From: Chryseobacterium mulctrae
GTDB lineage: Bacteria; Bacteroidota; Bacteroidia; Flavobacteriales; Weeksellaceae
NCBI RefSeq assembly: GCF_006175945.1
Contig: NZ_VAJL01000001.1
Coordinates: 2,356,001 to 2,420,000 of the forward strand
Direction of reading: 5' to 3'
DNA length: 64,000 nt
In this document: positions 27,980 to 35,809 of the stretch, in pieces
Numbering within the stretch: position 1 is the first letter of the stretch
Layout of the letters: each line of letters starts with the position of its first letter
Translations under genes and position numbers: made by a program
The notes under the pieces: model-generated
What the model was told of the DNA's origin: nothing
What the model saw: only the letters and a program-made list of their open reading frames with translations
The model's database searches: none

Positions 27980-27995
27980 ATCGTTTTTTGAGATT
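27980..27995 (+). repeat. 16-bp cassette motif, copy 8 (exact)
   Basis: ATCGTTTTTTGAGATT, between the helicase interval and the HEPN-like gene pair; an attC-like inverted repeat follows on its right. Confidence 0.92.
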
Positions 27996-28009
27996 ATTTT
28001 TATAGCTGC

Positions 28010-28147
28010 TAACTTTTGCAGCTTAAGTGATGTTGCTATTCAAGCGGACTGGTTTTCTCTGCCAAGATAAAACTTTCTTAGTAAAAACAAATTTCCTGTT
28101 ACCGAAAATCAGCAGTCTCGCTTAGTCGCTTTCAGGCGATGTGTTAA
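28010..28147. repeat. attC-like imperfect inverted repeat
   Basis: GCTATTCAAGCGGACTGGTTTT (about 28040-28061) is matched by the complement of AAAATCAGCAGTCTCGCTTA (about 28107-28126) with 2-3-base bulges. The outer ends read GCTAACTTTTGC on the left and GTTAATC on the right. The right end contains the stop codon of the 28144 gene, so the repeat forms the 3' end of that gene unit, as attC does in integron cassettes. Confidence 0.6.
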
Positions 28148-28902
28148 TCACCTTGATATAGTCTAATTTTATCAATAGGCATGGGATGATTTATTTGTTT
28201 TAGAAGAATTTTGAAAGTTTCTTCAATTTCTATTTCATCCTCACTAGATATCATTAACCTAAGTAATCCATAAAACTCTAAATTATTCGAATCAATAGAG
28301 TAGGTTTTAATAAGTTTGTGATCTTTTTTGTAGCCTATTTTAAACTGTTTTTCCAAGTACTCAAAGGTCAATTCATTATCTTTCCAGTCGACGATCTCAA
28401 ATTCTGACCAGAGCATTCCAAGTTTACCAGTAACCGACCGTATGAAAAGATCCGCGACATCTAAAGCCTCTTTTACATCATCAATCTCAGGTTTCTTGTA
28501 CATATGTTCCAACTTATTCCGTAACGTTCGCGATTTTGAAATTATTAAACTAGGAGCCAAGTTAAGGGCGTGAATAATTCTTAACTTAATCGGAATATCA
28601 GATTCAAATTCGAAATATTGCAAAAAATCATTTATGATAGGATTAAAATTCTCATACTTCGAAATTAGAGTTTCGATTGTTTGATCAATTTGGCAGTCGA
28701 TCGCTCTTTTTGAATTTGTTATACTATTTATAAAACCTTTTTCATTTCCTTCCTTTAAATCTTCTTTTGCGAACTTCAAAAAATCTTTTGGAGAAATGTC
28801 GAACGTTGTTTCATTAAAGCTTGTTCCAAAAGTAGACCGCAAGGTCATGTCTGTCAAGTTCATTTTTGAGTCATTTAAGATTTCTAAAAGGATGTTATTC
28901 AT
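28144..28902 (-). CDS. HEPN-like protein, second gene of a pair
   Basis: A 252-residue, mostly helical soluble protein. Residues about 125-165 contain RTLRNKLEHMYKKPEIDDVK, a good R-N-x-x-x-H (RX4-6H) motif followed by Y-x-x-P, as found in HEPN-domain proteins, many of which are RNases in toxin-antitoxin and abortive-infection systems. The family as a whole is not recognised. Its start overlaps the end of the upstream gene by 8 bp, so translation is coupled. The pair fills one cassette interval. Enzyme activity is inference from the motif. Confidence 0.6.
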   Translation of the reverse strand: MNNILLEILNDSKMNLTDMTLRSTFGTSFNETTFDISPKDFLKFAKEDLKEGNEKGFINSITNSKRAIDCQIDQTIETLISKYENFNPIINDFLQYFEFESDIPIKLRIIHALNLAPSLIISKSRTLRNKLEHMYKKPEIDDVKEALDVADLFIRSVTGKLGMLWSEFEIVDWKDNELTFEYLEKQFKIGYKKDHKLIKTYSIDSNNLEFYGLLRLMISSEDEIEIEETFKILLKQINHPMPIDKIRLYQGD

Positions 28903-30043
28903 CGTTTTTTAATATTTTTTCGATTAATCTACAAGAAGAAATATATTCTACATCATCAAAAATATTTTCTCTCATTCTTTTAAGTTCTGCTTCTACATCA
29001 ACATCATTAGTTTGCGAAGAAATTAACCTACTGAAAAAATCAAAATCACTATAATTTCTTCTGTGTGGGTCAATTAATTTTTGCAAAGCATAATTAAAAT
29101 TCTTAACTGGTTTTATTAAATTTAAAGAAGGGGGTTCATCTAAATTGTCTCCTACGACATCAATAAAAAAGGGTGTTTCAATGATAGATAATGGCTCGTA
29201 GACAATGAAACGCCTTGTAAAGATATCATCGCAGTATTTTATTGCATCAACTAAATGTAAATTTAAATCTTCAAGAAATTTTTCGTAAACATTATTATAC
29301 CGTTGGTGATCCTGGCGCATATTAAAAATCTTTAGAATCGATTTACTGTCGTACAGATATGTTCCATTCAAGAATGGCTGAAATTTTTGTTCTAATAATT
29401 TAATCAAACTTTCAAATCTGCTAATGTCTGATACTTTTTTAAGTACTTTATTGAGTTCTGATTTATGTTTCCTAACAACTAAACTCAATTTTTCAATAAT
29501 TATATCTAACCATGCATTCAAAAAAAGTTCATGCCTGCTCACAACGTCATTAATGTTATGCTCTACTAATTCAAACCTAAAATCATTATCCTTATGATAT
29601 CTGAGATATTCGATTTTCCCTTGATGTGCCTCGTAAGAAAATAAAGTAGAAGACACTAGTTTTCCTGTTTTATCACGTCGAATAGGATGACCCACCAATT
29701 CATTTCTTATGTCTCTATTAATTGCATAATTTTCATCTTTCTTTAAATCTCCCTTATTAAAATTAGTTGAAAACAATCTTAGCATATCCTCTATAAAGTC
29801 TTGCTGTACATATACAATCTGTAGTAAACTAATATGATATGAAAAAACTTCTGGCAGACCGCTTCTATCAACAGATATTTTTAGCATATCAAGTGTATCG
29901 TAAAAATATCCCATCATATCACCAAAATAATTTGTTTTGGCATCTTCATTAAAATTTATTTCGCTTTGACAATATGGATAATCCCAGATATTAAAATTCC
30001 AAACATCCCTAATTGTCTCTAGTTTTTTGTAAATATTATCCAT
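28895..30043 (-). CDS. HEPN-like protein, first gene of a pair
   Basis: A 382-residue helical protein. Around residues 110-125 it has NRDIRNELVGHPIRRDK, an R-N-x4-H motif like that of HEPN (RX4-6H) nucleases, in a region preceded by long helices (FSYHISLLQIVYVQQDFIED). Nothing else is recognised. It is first in a two-gene unit; the second gene also carries an RN-x3-H motif. The leader from the motif at 30085 is 41 bp with no clear promoter. The pair could be a two-protein defence or toxin system (inference). Confidence 0.6.
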   Translation of the reverse strand: MDNIYKKLETIRDVWNFNIWDYPYCQSEINFNEDAKTNYFGDMMGYFYDTLDMLKISVDRSGLPEVFSYHISLLQIVYVQQDFIEDMLRLFSTNFNKGDLKKDENYAINRDIRNELVGHPIRRDKTGKLVSSTLFSYEAHQGKIEYLRYHKDNDFRFELVEHNINDVVSRHELFLNAWLDIIIEKLSLVVRKHKSELNKVLKKVSDISRFESLIKLLEQKFQPFLNGTYLYDSKSILKIFNMRQDHQRYNNVYEKFLEDLNLHLVDAIKYCDDIFTRRFIVYEPLSIIETPFFIDVVGDNLDEPPSLNLIKPVKNFNYALQKLIDPHRRNYSDFDFFSRLISSQTNDVDVEAELKRMRENIFDDVEYISSCRLIEKILKNDE

Positions 30044-30084
30044 ATAAATGTTAATGCGTCAAGTTTTTCAGTCAATTTCTTATA

Positions 30085-30100
30085 ATCGTTTTTTGAGATT
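30085..30100 (+). repeat. 16-bp cassette motif, copy 9 (exact)
   Basis: ATCGTTTTTTGAGATT, 41 bp upstream of the HEPN-like pair and 40 bp from the stop of the next gene on the right. Confidence 0.92.
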
Positions 30101-30140
30101 ACCTTTAATAAATATATCTGCCAGCGGCGGATCAGATGTT

Positions 30141-30722
30141 TTAAAATTTTACGATTCGTTTTATCATGTTCGCTTCAATATTTTTTGTTATTAAACAATA
30201 AACTGAAATCGCTTCCCAGATTCCTCCACCAGATTTTTTATAGCATTCAATTAATGATCTCAAGCCAGATTCCGAAATAACCTTAAATTTCGTTTCAAGG
30301 GTATACTTTGTCGCTGAAATGCTTTCAACAACTTCAGTTAAATTTAAATTTTTTTGATAGAAAACATCATTTGTCTTTAGTTTATCAAATTCAAACGCAA
30401 ATTGTTTCGATATATGACTTCTCACATCAATATTAATTTCCATTGGCCAAAATTCAGAACTAAGACTAAAAACAACGCCAAATACTTTTTCGTTTGCTTG
30501 CCTGATATGTAACGCACCAATTCCTTCCCATAATTCTTCAATCGATAAATTAGAATTCATTTCTCTTTCTTCAGGAACAAATTCCTCGTTAGGTGCTTTT
30601 AAATCAATTTTAATCAATGGATATATAAAAATTCCAAAACCCTGATAGTGACTTTCGGTTTGAAGTCCTTTATTTTTTATGCTATCTAAAGTTGATTTAC
30701 TTATGAAATGAATAAACTCCAT
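30141..30722 (-). CDS. hypothetical protein
   Basis: 193 residues from ATG 30722 (MEFIHFISKSTLDSIKNKGL). A longer frame to 30788 would run through the cassette motif and is unlikely to be real. The opening, FIHFISKSTLDSIKNKGL followed by GFGIFIYPLI, has the feel of small ADP-ribosyltransferase-like folds (H-x-T/S, then I-x-x-x-G-L), but I cannot confirm this. The leader between motif and ATG is 16 bp with no promoter. It is the only gene of a 654-bp interval. Confidence 0.6.
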   Translation of the reverse strand: MEFIHFISKSTLDSIKNKGLQTESHYQGFGIFIYPLIKIDLKAPNEEFVPEEREMNSNLSIEELWEGIGALHIRQANEKVFGVVFSLSSEFWPMEINIDVRSHISKQFAFEFDKLKTNDVFYQKNLNLTEVVESISATKYTLETKFKVISESGLRSLIECYKKSGGGIWEAISVYCLITKNIEANMIKRIVKF

Positions 30723-30738
30723 AATCTTGGTTTTTCCT

Positions 30739-30754
30739 ATCGTTTTTTGAGATT
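30739..30754 (+). repeat. 16-bp cassette motif, copy 10 (exact)
   Basis: ATCGTTTTTTGAGATT, 16 bp upstream of ATG 30722. The interval to its right holds a gene in the opposite direction. Confidence 0.92.
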
Positions 30755-30822
30755 TATTTCTAAAAATTTCGATTTTGAAAGTTAGCAATATTTAGCAAAT
30801 CTATTTTTTTTCCTCCATTGTT

Positions 30823-30830
30823 TATTTTTG
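30823..30830 (+). promoter_or_regulatory. TAnnTTTG (-7) box of the reverse-oriented cassette gene
   Basis: TATTTTTG lies 18 bp before ATG 30849. No clear -33 TTTG is seen at 19 bp. A cassette gene facing against the array would need its own promoter, which fits. Confidence 0.45.
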
Positions 30831-30848
30831 TTGGAAATAAAAATTTAT

Positions 30849-31280
30849 ATGTATAAAGAAATAGAAGTTTTAGCAAATGATCAAATGGTAAATTTAATAA
30901 ATGAAGGATATACTTTAATTTATTATAACTACGATTCGATATGGTATGAAAACATGATTGAGAAAAAAAATTATCCTGTGTTTAATAATGGAAAAAAGCA
31001 GGATTCGCTTTACTTGATTCTAACAATAAGCAATAAATTACGTAGAACACAAAATTTAAAACATTATTCAAAAAATATAAAATCAATGAAAATTCAATGT
31101 GTTTTAGATTATAACGATGAACTAGATGATAAACAGAAATCTTATCACTTTAATTTATTTCTTCCAGAAATATATATGAAGCGGATGAAGAAAACTTTCC
31201 TTGATGTTTCTACGGAGGTTCTAATCTTTAAAGGACAAGATATTAAAAAATATATGGAGGAAGAGGATTATTTAATATAA
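30849..31280 (+). CDS. hypothetical protein, opposite to the array direction
   Basis: 143 residues from ATG 30849 (MYKEIEVLANDQMVNLINEG); a TTG-started version from 30828 would overlap the promoter box and is less likely. Soluble, Tyr- and Lys-rich, no recognised domain. It is the only gene in its interval between motifs 30739 and 31364 and the only intact single-gene cassette facing right; it carries its own -7 box and is followed by a long hairpin. Confidence 0.6.
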   Translation: MYKEIEVLANDQMVNLINEGYTLIYYNYDSIWYENMIEKKNYPVFNNGKKQDSLYLILTISNKLRRTQNLKHYSKNIKSMKIQCVLDYNDELDDKQKSYHFNLFLPEIYMKRMKKTFLDVSTEVLIFKGQDIKKYMEEEDYLI

Positions 31281-31301
31281 AATAACATTGAACAATGTTT
31301 A

Positions 31302-31347
31302 AAATCATGAAAATCAAGTTTAAAATAATCTGTGATTTTCATGATTT
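31302..31347. terminator. long perfect inverted repeat, probable bidirectional terminator
   Basis: A 15-bp perfect stem AAATCATGAAAATCA/TGATTTTCATGATTT with a 16-nt loop, 21 bp after the stop of the 30849 gene. It lacks GC pairs and a long T run, so it could equally be a recombination or binding element at the cassette end. Confidence 0.5.
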
Positions 31348-31363
31348 ATTAATGGGTTTTGTA

Positions 31364-31379
31364 ATCGTTTTTTAAGAAT
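31364..31379 (+). repeat. 16-bp cassette motif, copy 11 (two changes)
   Basis: ATCGTTTTTTAAGAAT, 14 of 16 bases. It marks the right end of the reverse-oriented cassette. The 194 bp from here to the IS91-like element hold no gene. Confidence 0.75.
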
Positions 31380-31648
31380 TAGTTCGATCTATCATTAACA
31401 GAATAAATATTGGCAAAGTGGGGGCTAAAAAGGGAATTTTACTTCAATTTTAAACTTAATACGGCAGTTGATTTTTCAGATTGTCCCAATTAAAAAAATA
31501 TGAAAAGCAGCAGCGTATAAAAAAGTAGAATAGTTCAACATATTTCTTAATACCATATTTTGCAAATACAATGTTGAACTAAACCTTCGGTAGCTTTCCC
31601 AATCGCATAAATCAGTTACTTTGTAAAGTTAATTAAAAAATCAATAGA

Positions 31649-32598
31649 ATGGCTACAAAAAAAAGAGTTTAGACGAGCTCAGAGAAAACAAAATCATCAA
31701 TCAGGCAAAGCGCGAAGTGCCTGGTTTTACAGAACTTTTAAGCCGTTTTGAACGTACGGTTTCGGTGTTGGGACGCAGTCAGAGCACGTTCAATAATTAC
31801 TCCAGACACGTCGCGGCGGTGTCGCTGCATTTCGGGAAAATCCCGACAGAATTGGATCCTGAGCAGATCCACGATTACCTTTTTTACCTTCAGAAAAAAT
31901 CAAGATCACCCTCGCAATCGTATTTTAAACACACGGTTTACGGACTTCGGTTTCTGTTGAAATCGGAAGGTTTGAGCTACGATTATCTAAGTCTTCCGGA
32001 AATTAAAAAAGAGAAAAAACTGCCTGTTGTGCTCAGTAAACAGGAGGTTTGGCAGATGTTGTCATGCTGTAAACTTTTAAAACATAAAATCTTAATCGGG
32101 TTGCTTTACGGTTGCGGATTGCGCTGTCTGGAGGTCAGAAATCTCCGTTTATGCGATTTGGATTTTTACCGAAAACAGCTGAAAGTGGTTCAGGGAAAAG
32201 GCAAAAAAGACCGCTATTTGCCTTTGTCGGAACATTTGATTCGGGGTTTGAAAAAATATATTGAAGCGGAAAAACCGGAAGATTTTCTCTTTGGAGAACC
32301 TCGAGCAAATCGTGCAGGTGGAGAATTCGATTCAAGATATTCGCAACGTGGCGTACAATGGGCGGTGAAACAGGCTTCAAAAACGGCAAAAATATTGAAA
32401 GAAGTGAGTGTTCATACGCTTCGGCACAGTTTTGCGACGCATCTTTTGGAGGATGGGATGAACATTGTGAGCATCAAAAATCTCCTCGGCCACGAAAACA
32501 TCGAAACGACCCTCGTTTACCTTCAAATCGCCCAACTTTCTACCCAAAAACTCTTCTCTCCACTGGATACTTTGTTTGAGGAATGCAGAGCGAAGTAG
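31649..32598 (+). CDS. tyrosine recombinase of IS91-like element 2 (start out of frame)
   Basis: Nearly identical to the recombinase of element 1, with all catalytic blocks intact (GCGLRCLEVRNL, HTLRHSFATHLL, LGHENIETTLVYL). As there, the ATG at 31649 is followed by an A8 run and a stop (MATKKRV), while the conserved N-terminus lies in another frame. A GTG at 31717 (PGFTELLSRFERTV) could start a form lacking about 22 residues. Confidence 0.75.
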
Positions 32599-33875
32599 TT
32601 GGTTTTGAATTTGTTAAAAGCCAAAATTCAAGCTTTAAATTTAATGAAAATCAACGTTTAGAAATCTCAAAAATACAGTCTGCTCAACCTGAATCTCAAC
32701 CTCGATACGAAGTCGCAGATGTGTTGAATATTTTAGGTTCAAAACTAGAAAATTTAGGATTAAATTCCTGGCAATTAAGAACTTTATTTGCGTTAAAAAA
32801 GTGCCGTACATCGGCTTTGGGCGGTCATATTGACGCTTGTGACGAATGCGGAAATATCAGCATCAGCTACAACTCCTGCCGAAACCGGCACTGCCCGAAA
32901 TGTCAGGGCAAAAACCGCGAAAAATGGATTGAAAACCGGGAAACCGAACTGCTTCCAGTGCCTTATTTTCACGTGGTTTTTACCGTTCCGGAAGTGCTGA
33001 ACAAAACCGCACTTCATGCTCCGAAAATGTTGTATGATATTTTATTTGAATCGGCTTGGGAAACGCTGCAAACCTTTGGTGAAAATCGAGGTTTAAAAAT
33101 GGGAATGATCGCTATTTTGCATACTTGGGGACAGAATCTGAGTCTGCATCCGCATTTGCACTGCATCGTTCCGGGTGGCGGCGTGGATGAAAACGGAGTT
33201 TGGAAAAACATCAGAAGCGACGGTAATTTTTTGTTTCCTGTAAAGGCTTTGAGCAAAGTTTTCAGGGCTAAATTTTGTGAGAAGCTGAAGGTTCGGTTAT
33301 CATTAAAATGTAATAAAAATCAGACGGAAAATGATGAAAATCAATTTGAAAACCGAAAAAATGAAGCAGAAACTTATGAAAAACTCAGACAAAAACTTTG
33401 GGAAAAACCTTGGGTAGTTTTCGCTAAAAAACCCTTTGGCAGCCCGAAATCTGTGGTGGAATATTTGGGAAGATATACGCACAAAATCGCGATCAGCAAC
33501 CAGAGAATCAGGAAAGTTGATGCGGAAAATGTAACGTTGGAGTACAAAGATTACCGCCAAAAAGGCATCAAAAAGCAGATGGTTTTGAGCCATGAGGAGT
33601 TTATCCGCCGTTTTGCGATGCATATTTTGCCGAAAAGATTTGTGAAAATCCGCCATTACGGTTTTCTCAGCAGCACATGGAAACGAATGAAGCTAAAAAA
33701 TCTGCAACAGAATTTAGGCATTCAGCCCAAAGGAAAATTTCCACCCAAAACTTTTCAGCCGAAATGTAGTTGCTGCAAAGTTGGGAATTTGGTAACGATT
33801 GCAACGTTCGATTTGCGCGGTCCGCCCCTTTGGTTTTTGGAGATGAGCCAAAACTTTGAAAAGCCAAAAATCTAG
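32583..33875 (+). CDS. IS91-family transposase, copy 2
   Basis: 430 residues, near-identical to the transposase at 7477-8769, with the same zinc finger, HPHLHC block and YLGRYTHK catalytic region; the few differences cluster in the last 70 residues. It overlaps the recombinase gene by 16 bp. Probably active given the recent duplication. Confidence 0.9.
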   Translation: MQSEVVGFEFVKSQNSSFKFNENQRLEISKIQSAQPESQPRYEVADVLNILGSKLENLGLNSWQLRTLFALKKCRTSALGGHIDACDECGNISISYNSCRNRHCPKCQGKNREKWIENRETELLPVPYFHVVFTVPEVLNKTALHAPKMLYDILFESAWETLQTFGENRGLKMGMIAILHTWGQNLSLHPHLHCIVPGGGVDENGVWKNIRSDGNFLFPVKALSKVFRAKFCEKLKVRLSLKCNKNQTENDENQFENRKNEAETYEKLRQKLWEKPWVVFAKKPFGSPKSVVEYLGRYTHKIAISNQRIRKVDAENVTLEYKDYRQKGIKKQMVLSHEEFIRRFAMHILPKRFVKIRHYGFLSSTWKRMKLKNLQQNLGIQPKGKFPPKTFQPKCSCCKVGNLVTIATFDLRGPPLWFLEMSQNFEKPKI

Positions 33876-34116
33876 CATTTTGGGTAAGGGTATTTATGCC
33901 TAAAAGTGAAGGAAAACACGATAAAACCAAGAAAAACCATCAAATTCACCCACAAAAAAAGAGACCTTTCTGAAAGTCTCCTGTATATCTTTAAAATCCT
34001 TCGTCGGTAAACCCATAATGCTGAAAAAAGCTCCCGAAGCTTCCGTTCAACAGGGTTTTCATTGTTCGTGCTTCGCACGCAACGAAAACTTAGCTATTAC
34101 CTGCTTTTGTTGTTGA

Positions 34117-34758
34117 TTATTTTTTCCAAAGATTGTTTATAACTAATGTATTCATTACGGATTTTGTAAAAACTAATGCTAGAATTTGATCTTTTTCTTC
34201 CTTAAACCCGGGATAATTGAAAGCAATTGTAATAATTTTTGTCTTAAAGGGAATTTGATATTGAATAAGATAGCTTTCTACTTCGTTACCTGCTCTTTCA
34301 TTTCTTACATAAGCGCTAATTAGAGAACTTGGTAAGTTCTCAATTTTTGTAATTTCACATTTTGGAGAAAATGCTTTTTCATGTCCTGCTTCAATAAAGT
34401 GGTTGTAGCAATTGTTTTTATCTGGAAAAGTGCTAACCATTACTTGTAAAAGCGATTTTTCATCAAGATTATATACTTCTAATTTTTCTTTGTCATTTGC
34501 AAACTCCAAAATATCAGTAACTGAAATTGTTGAATAAATTGTTTTTGATTTATTTTTTATGTTATATAGGATATGTGGTCTTTCGCCAGGAGTCAAAATC
34601 CAATCTTTAGGGTACTTTATTAGTAAATCAATTCCCAATGATTTTGAATGATTTTTTGTTTTAACGATAAGTTTTTCTGTTTCTTTTGTATTTTCTGTGC
34701 CTTGCGAAAGGCAATAACTATAAAATAGTAAATAAATTAAGATTGAGAGATTTTTCAT
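34117..34758 (-). CDS. secreted hypothetical protein
   Basis: A 213-residue protein with a signal peptide (KNLSILIYLLFYSYCLSQG, cleavage near residue 19). The mature part has a single Cys pair (NNCYNHFIEAGH, SPKCEITK) and an overall look of a small periplasmic protein such as the PsbP- or DUF1795-like group, which I cannot confirm. It occupies the interval left of motif 34807; its 3' side has been invaded by the IS91-like element. Confidence 0.6.
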   Translation of the reverse strand: MKNLSILIYLLFYSYCLSQGTENTKETEKLIVKTKNHSKSLGIDLLIKYPKDWILTPGERPHILYNIKNKSKTIYSTISVTDILEFANDKEKLEVYNLDEKSLLQVMVSTFPDKNNCYNHFIEAGHEKAFSPKCEITKIENLPSSLISAYVRNERAGNEVESYLIQYQIPFKTKIITIAFNYPGFKEEKDQILALVFTKSVMNTLVINNLWKK

Positions 34759-34806
34759 TATATTGCATTATTTGCTTCAATTTAGAAGTTCCGAAATTTG
34801 TTTTTA

Positions 34807-34822
34807 ATCGTTTTTTGAGATT
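34807..34822 (+). repeat. 16-bp cassette motif, copy 12 (exact)
   Basis: ATCGTTTTTTGAGATT, left boundary of the third 272-bp unit. Confidence 0.92.
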
Positions 34823-34834
34823 GCAAATGCAGTA

Positions 34835-35044
34835 TTATTTATCTTTTAATTTCGAAAAATAATGGTTTGCTATATTAACACTTCCAGAGATTACTAGACC
34901 TCTTATAATTGACCAGAACAATATTTCGTTTAATTTACTTGCCGTGTAATTAGTATCATCATAGAAGTTAATTTCCATTAGAAATATAATTACCGTTATT
35001 ATAAGCGCACCTAATAAAATTTTTTCTATTCTTCGTGAGTCCAT
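34835..35044 (-). CDS. small membrane protein, cassette copy 3 of 3
   Basis: Same 69-residue two-pass membrane protein as at 1868 and 12437. Its right boundary is a variant motif at 35079, exactly 272 bp from the left motif. Confidence 0.7.
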   Translation of the reverse strand: MDSRRIEKILLGALIITVIIFLMEINFYDDTNYTASKLNEILFWSIIRGLVISGSVNIANHYFSKLKDK

Positions 35045-35078
35045 ATTATAAGTTTATTTACTATTCCTGAGCTAATGT

Positions 35079-35094
35079 ATCATTTTATGAGACT
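35079..35094 (+). repeat. 16-bp cassette motif, copy 13 (three changes)
   Basis: ATCATTTTATGAGACT, 13 of 16 bases. The position at the end of the 272-bp unit makes the assignment secure in spite of the changes. Confidence 0.75.
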
Positions 35095-35169
35095 AATTAC
35101 ATAAGTGTAACTAATTGCCGTAATTTACTAGGAAAGTTCTAGGGTTATTGGACCAGCTTAATTTAAATA

Positions 35170-35198
35170 AACAACCACTTCATAATGAAGTGGTTGTT
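35170..35198 (-). terminator. terminator after the second lectin operon
   Basis: A 13-bp perfect stem AACAACCACTTCA/TGAAGTGGTTGTT with a 3-nt loop. On the minus strand it is followed by TATTTAAATT, downstream of the stop of the 35225 gene. Confidence 0.75.
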
Positions 35199-35224
35199 GT
35201 AAAAATTTAATATTTAATCCGCTT

Positions 35225-35800
35225 TTAGCTATCTGCTCTCCAGTAAGACCAGACCGTTCCGTTGTAAACGCAAAACAGCTTTTTAACGGTGTCGTAAACA
35301 ATCATTCCCGGTGCAGGACTTTTGATCGTATTGGCAGGATCTGCCACCAAAGGCGGAATCATCGCTTTATTGGTATCAGCCAACACAAGAATTCCTGGAG
35401 TGTTATCCGTAAAAACACCTCCAATCTGAGCTTTTGCAGTGGACTGCTCAACAGCCGGACTTGCCTGGATGGGAGCCGTAACTACAACATTTGCTCCTAC
35501 CGCAGGTAATTCTGTGGTGCGTACCGTAAGGTCAACCCAAGTTCCGTTATTTCTTGAAAGCTTAACCCTGCTGTCATTTCGGTCAAAAATAAGAGCTCCG
35601 CCTCTCGCAGTGGCTCCCGGATTTAAACTTACATTGGCTGCAGCCGTTACCCACGGCAATATCAACCCCTTATTACCTGTTCCAAATTCTAAAGACACAC
35701 CCGTCTGTGTAGTCGTCTTTCCGATGGCGATCTGCGCAGAAAATATTGCTGAACATGACAGACCTAAAAATATTGAATATATCAGTTTCATTTTTTTCAT
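35225..35800 (-). CDS. secreted surface protein, partner of the large lectin-like protein
   Basis: A 191-residue protein with a signal peptide ending at FSAQ (about residue 22), then IAIGKTTTQTGVSLEFGTGN and a C-terminal GMIVYDTVKKLFCVYNGTVW, the ending common in Bacteroidota fibre-like surface proteins. It is last in the minus-strand operon 38562-35810-35225, 9 bp after the large gene, and is followed by a strong terminator. It parallels 5168-5797. Confidence 0.65.
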   Translation of the reverse strand: MKKMKLIYSIFLGLSCSAIFSAQIAIGKTTTQTGVSLEFGTGNKGLILPWVTAAANVSLNPGATARGGALIFDRNDSRVKLSRNNGTWVDLTVRTTELPAVGANVVVTAPIQASPAVEQSTAKAQIGGVFTDNTPGILVLADTNKAMIPPLVADPANTIKSPAPGMIVYDTVKKLFCVYNGTVWSYWRADS

Positions 35801-35809
35801 TTTTTAAAA

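Larger units (their letters stand above)
31574..34099 (+). mobile_element. IS91-like element, copy 2, with accessory tyrosine recombinase
   Basis: A 2526-bp unit with the same ends and layout as 6468-8993 and very high identity, including the subterminal hairpin at about 34058-34092. It is inserted between motifs 31364 and 34807, just beyond the 3' end of the 34117 gene. Confidence 0.85.

Noticed and set aside
28901..28916. ATCGTTTTTTAATATT as another cassette motif
   Set aside because: It lies in the 8-bp coding overlap of the two HEPN-like genes and encodes the end of one and the start of the other; the match beyond base 10 is poor.
30141..30788. 215-codon version of the 30141 gene
   Set aside because: The extra N-terminal codons are encoded by the cassette motif and its right flank.
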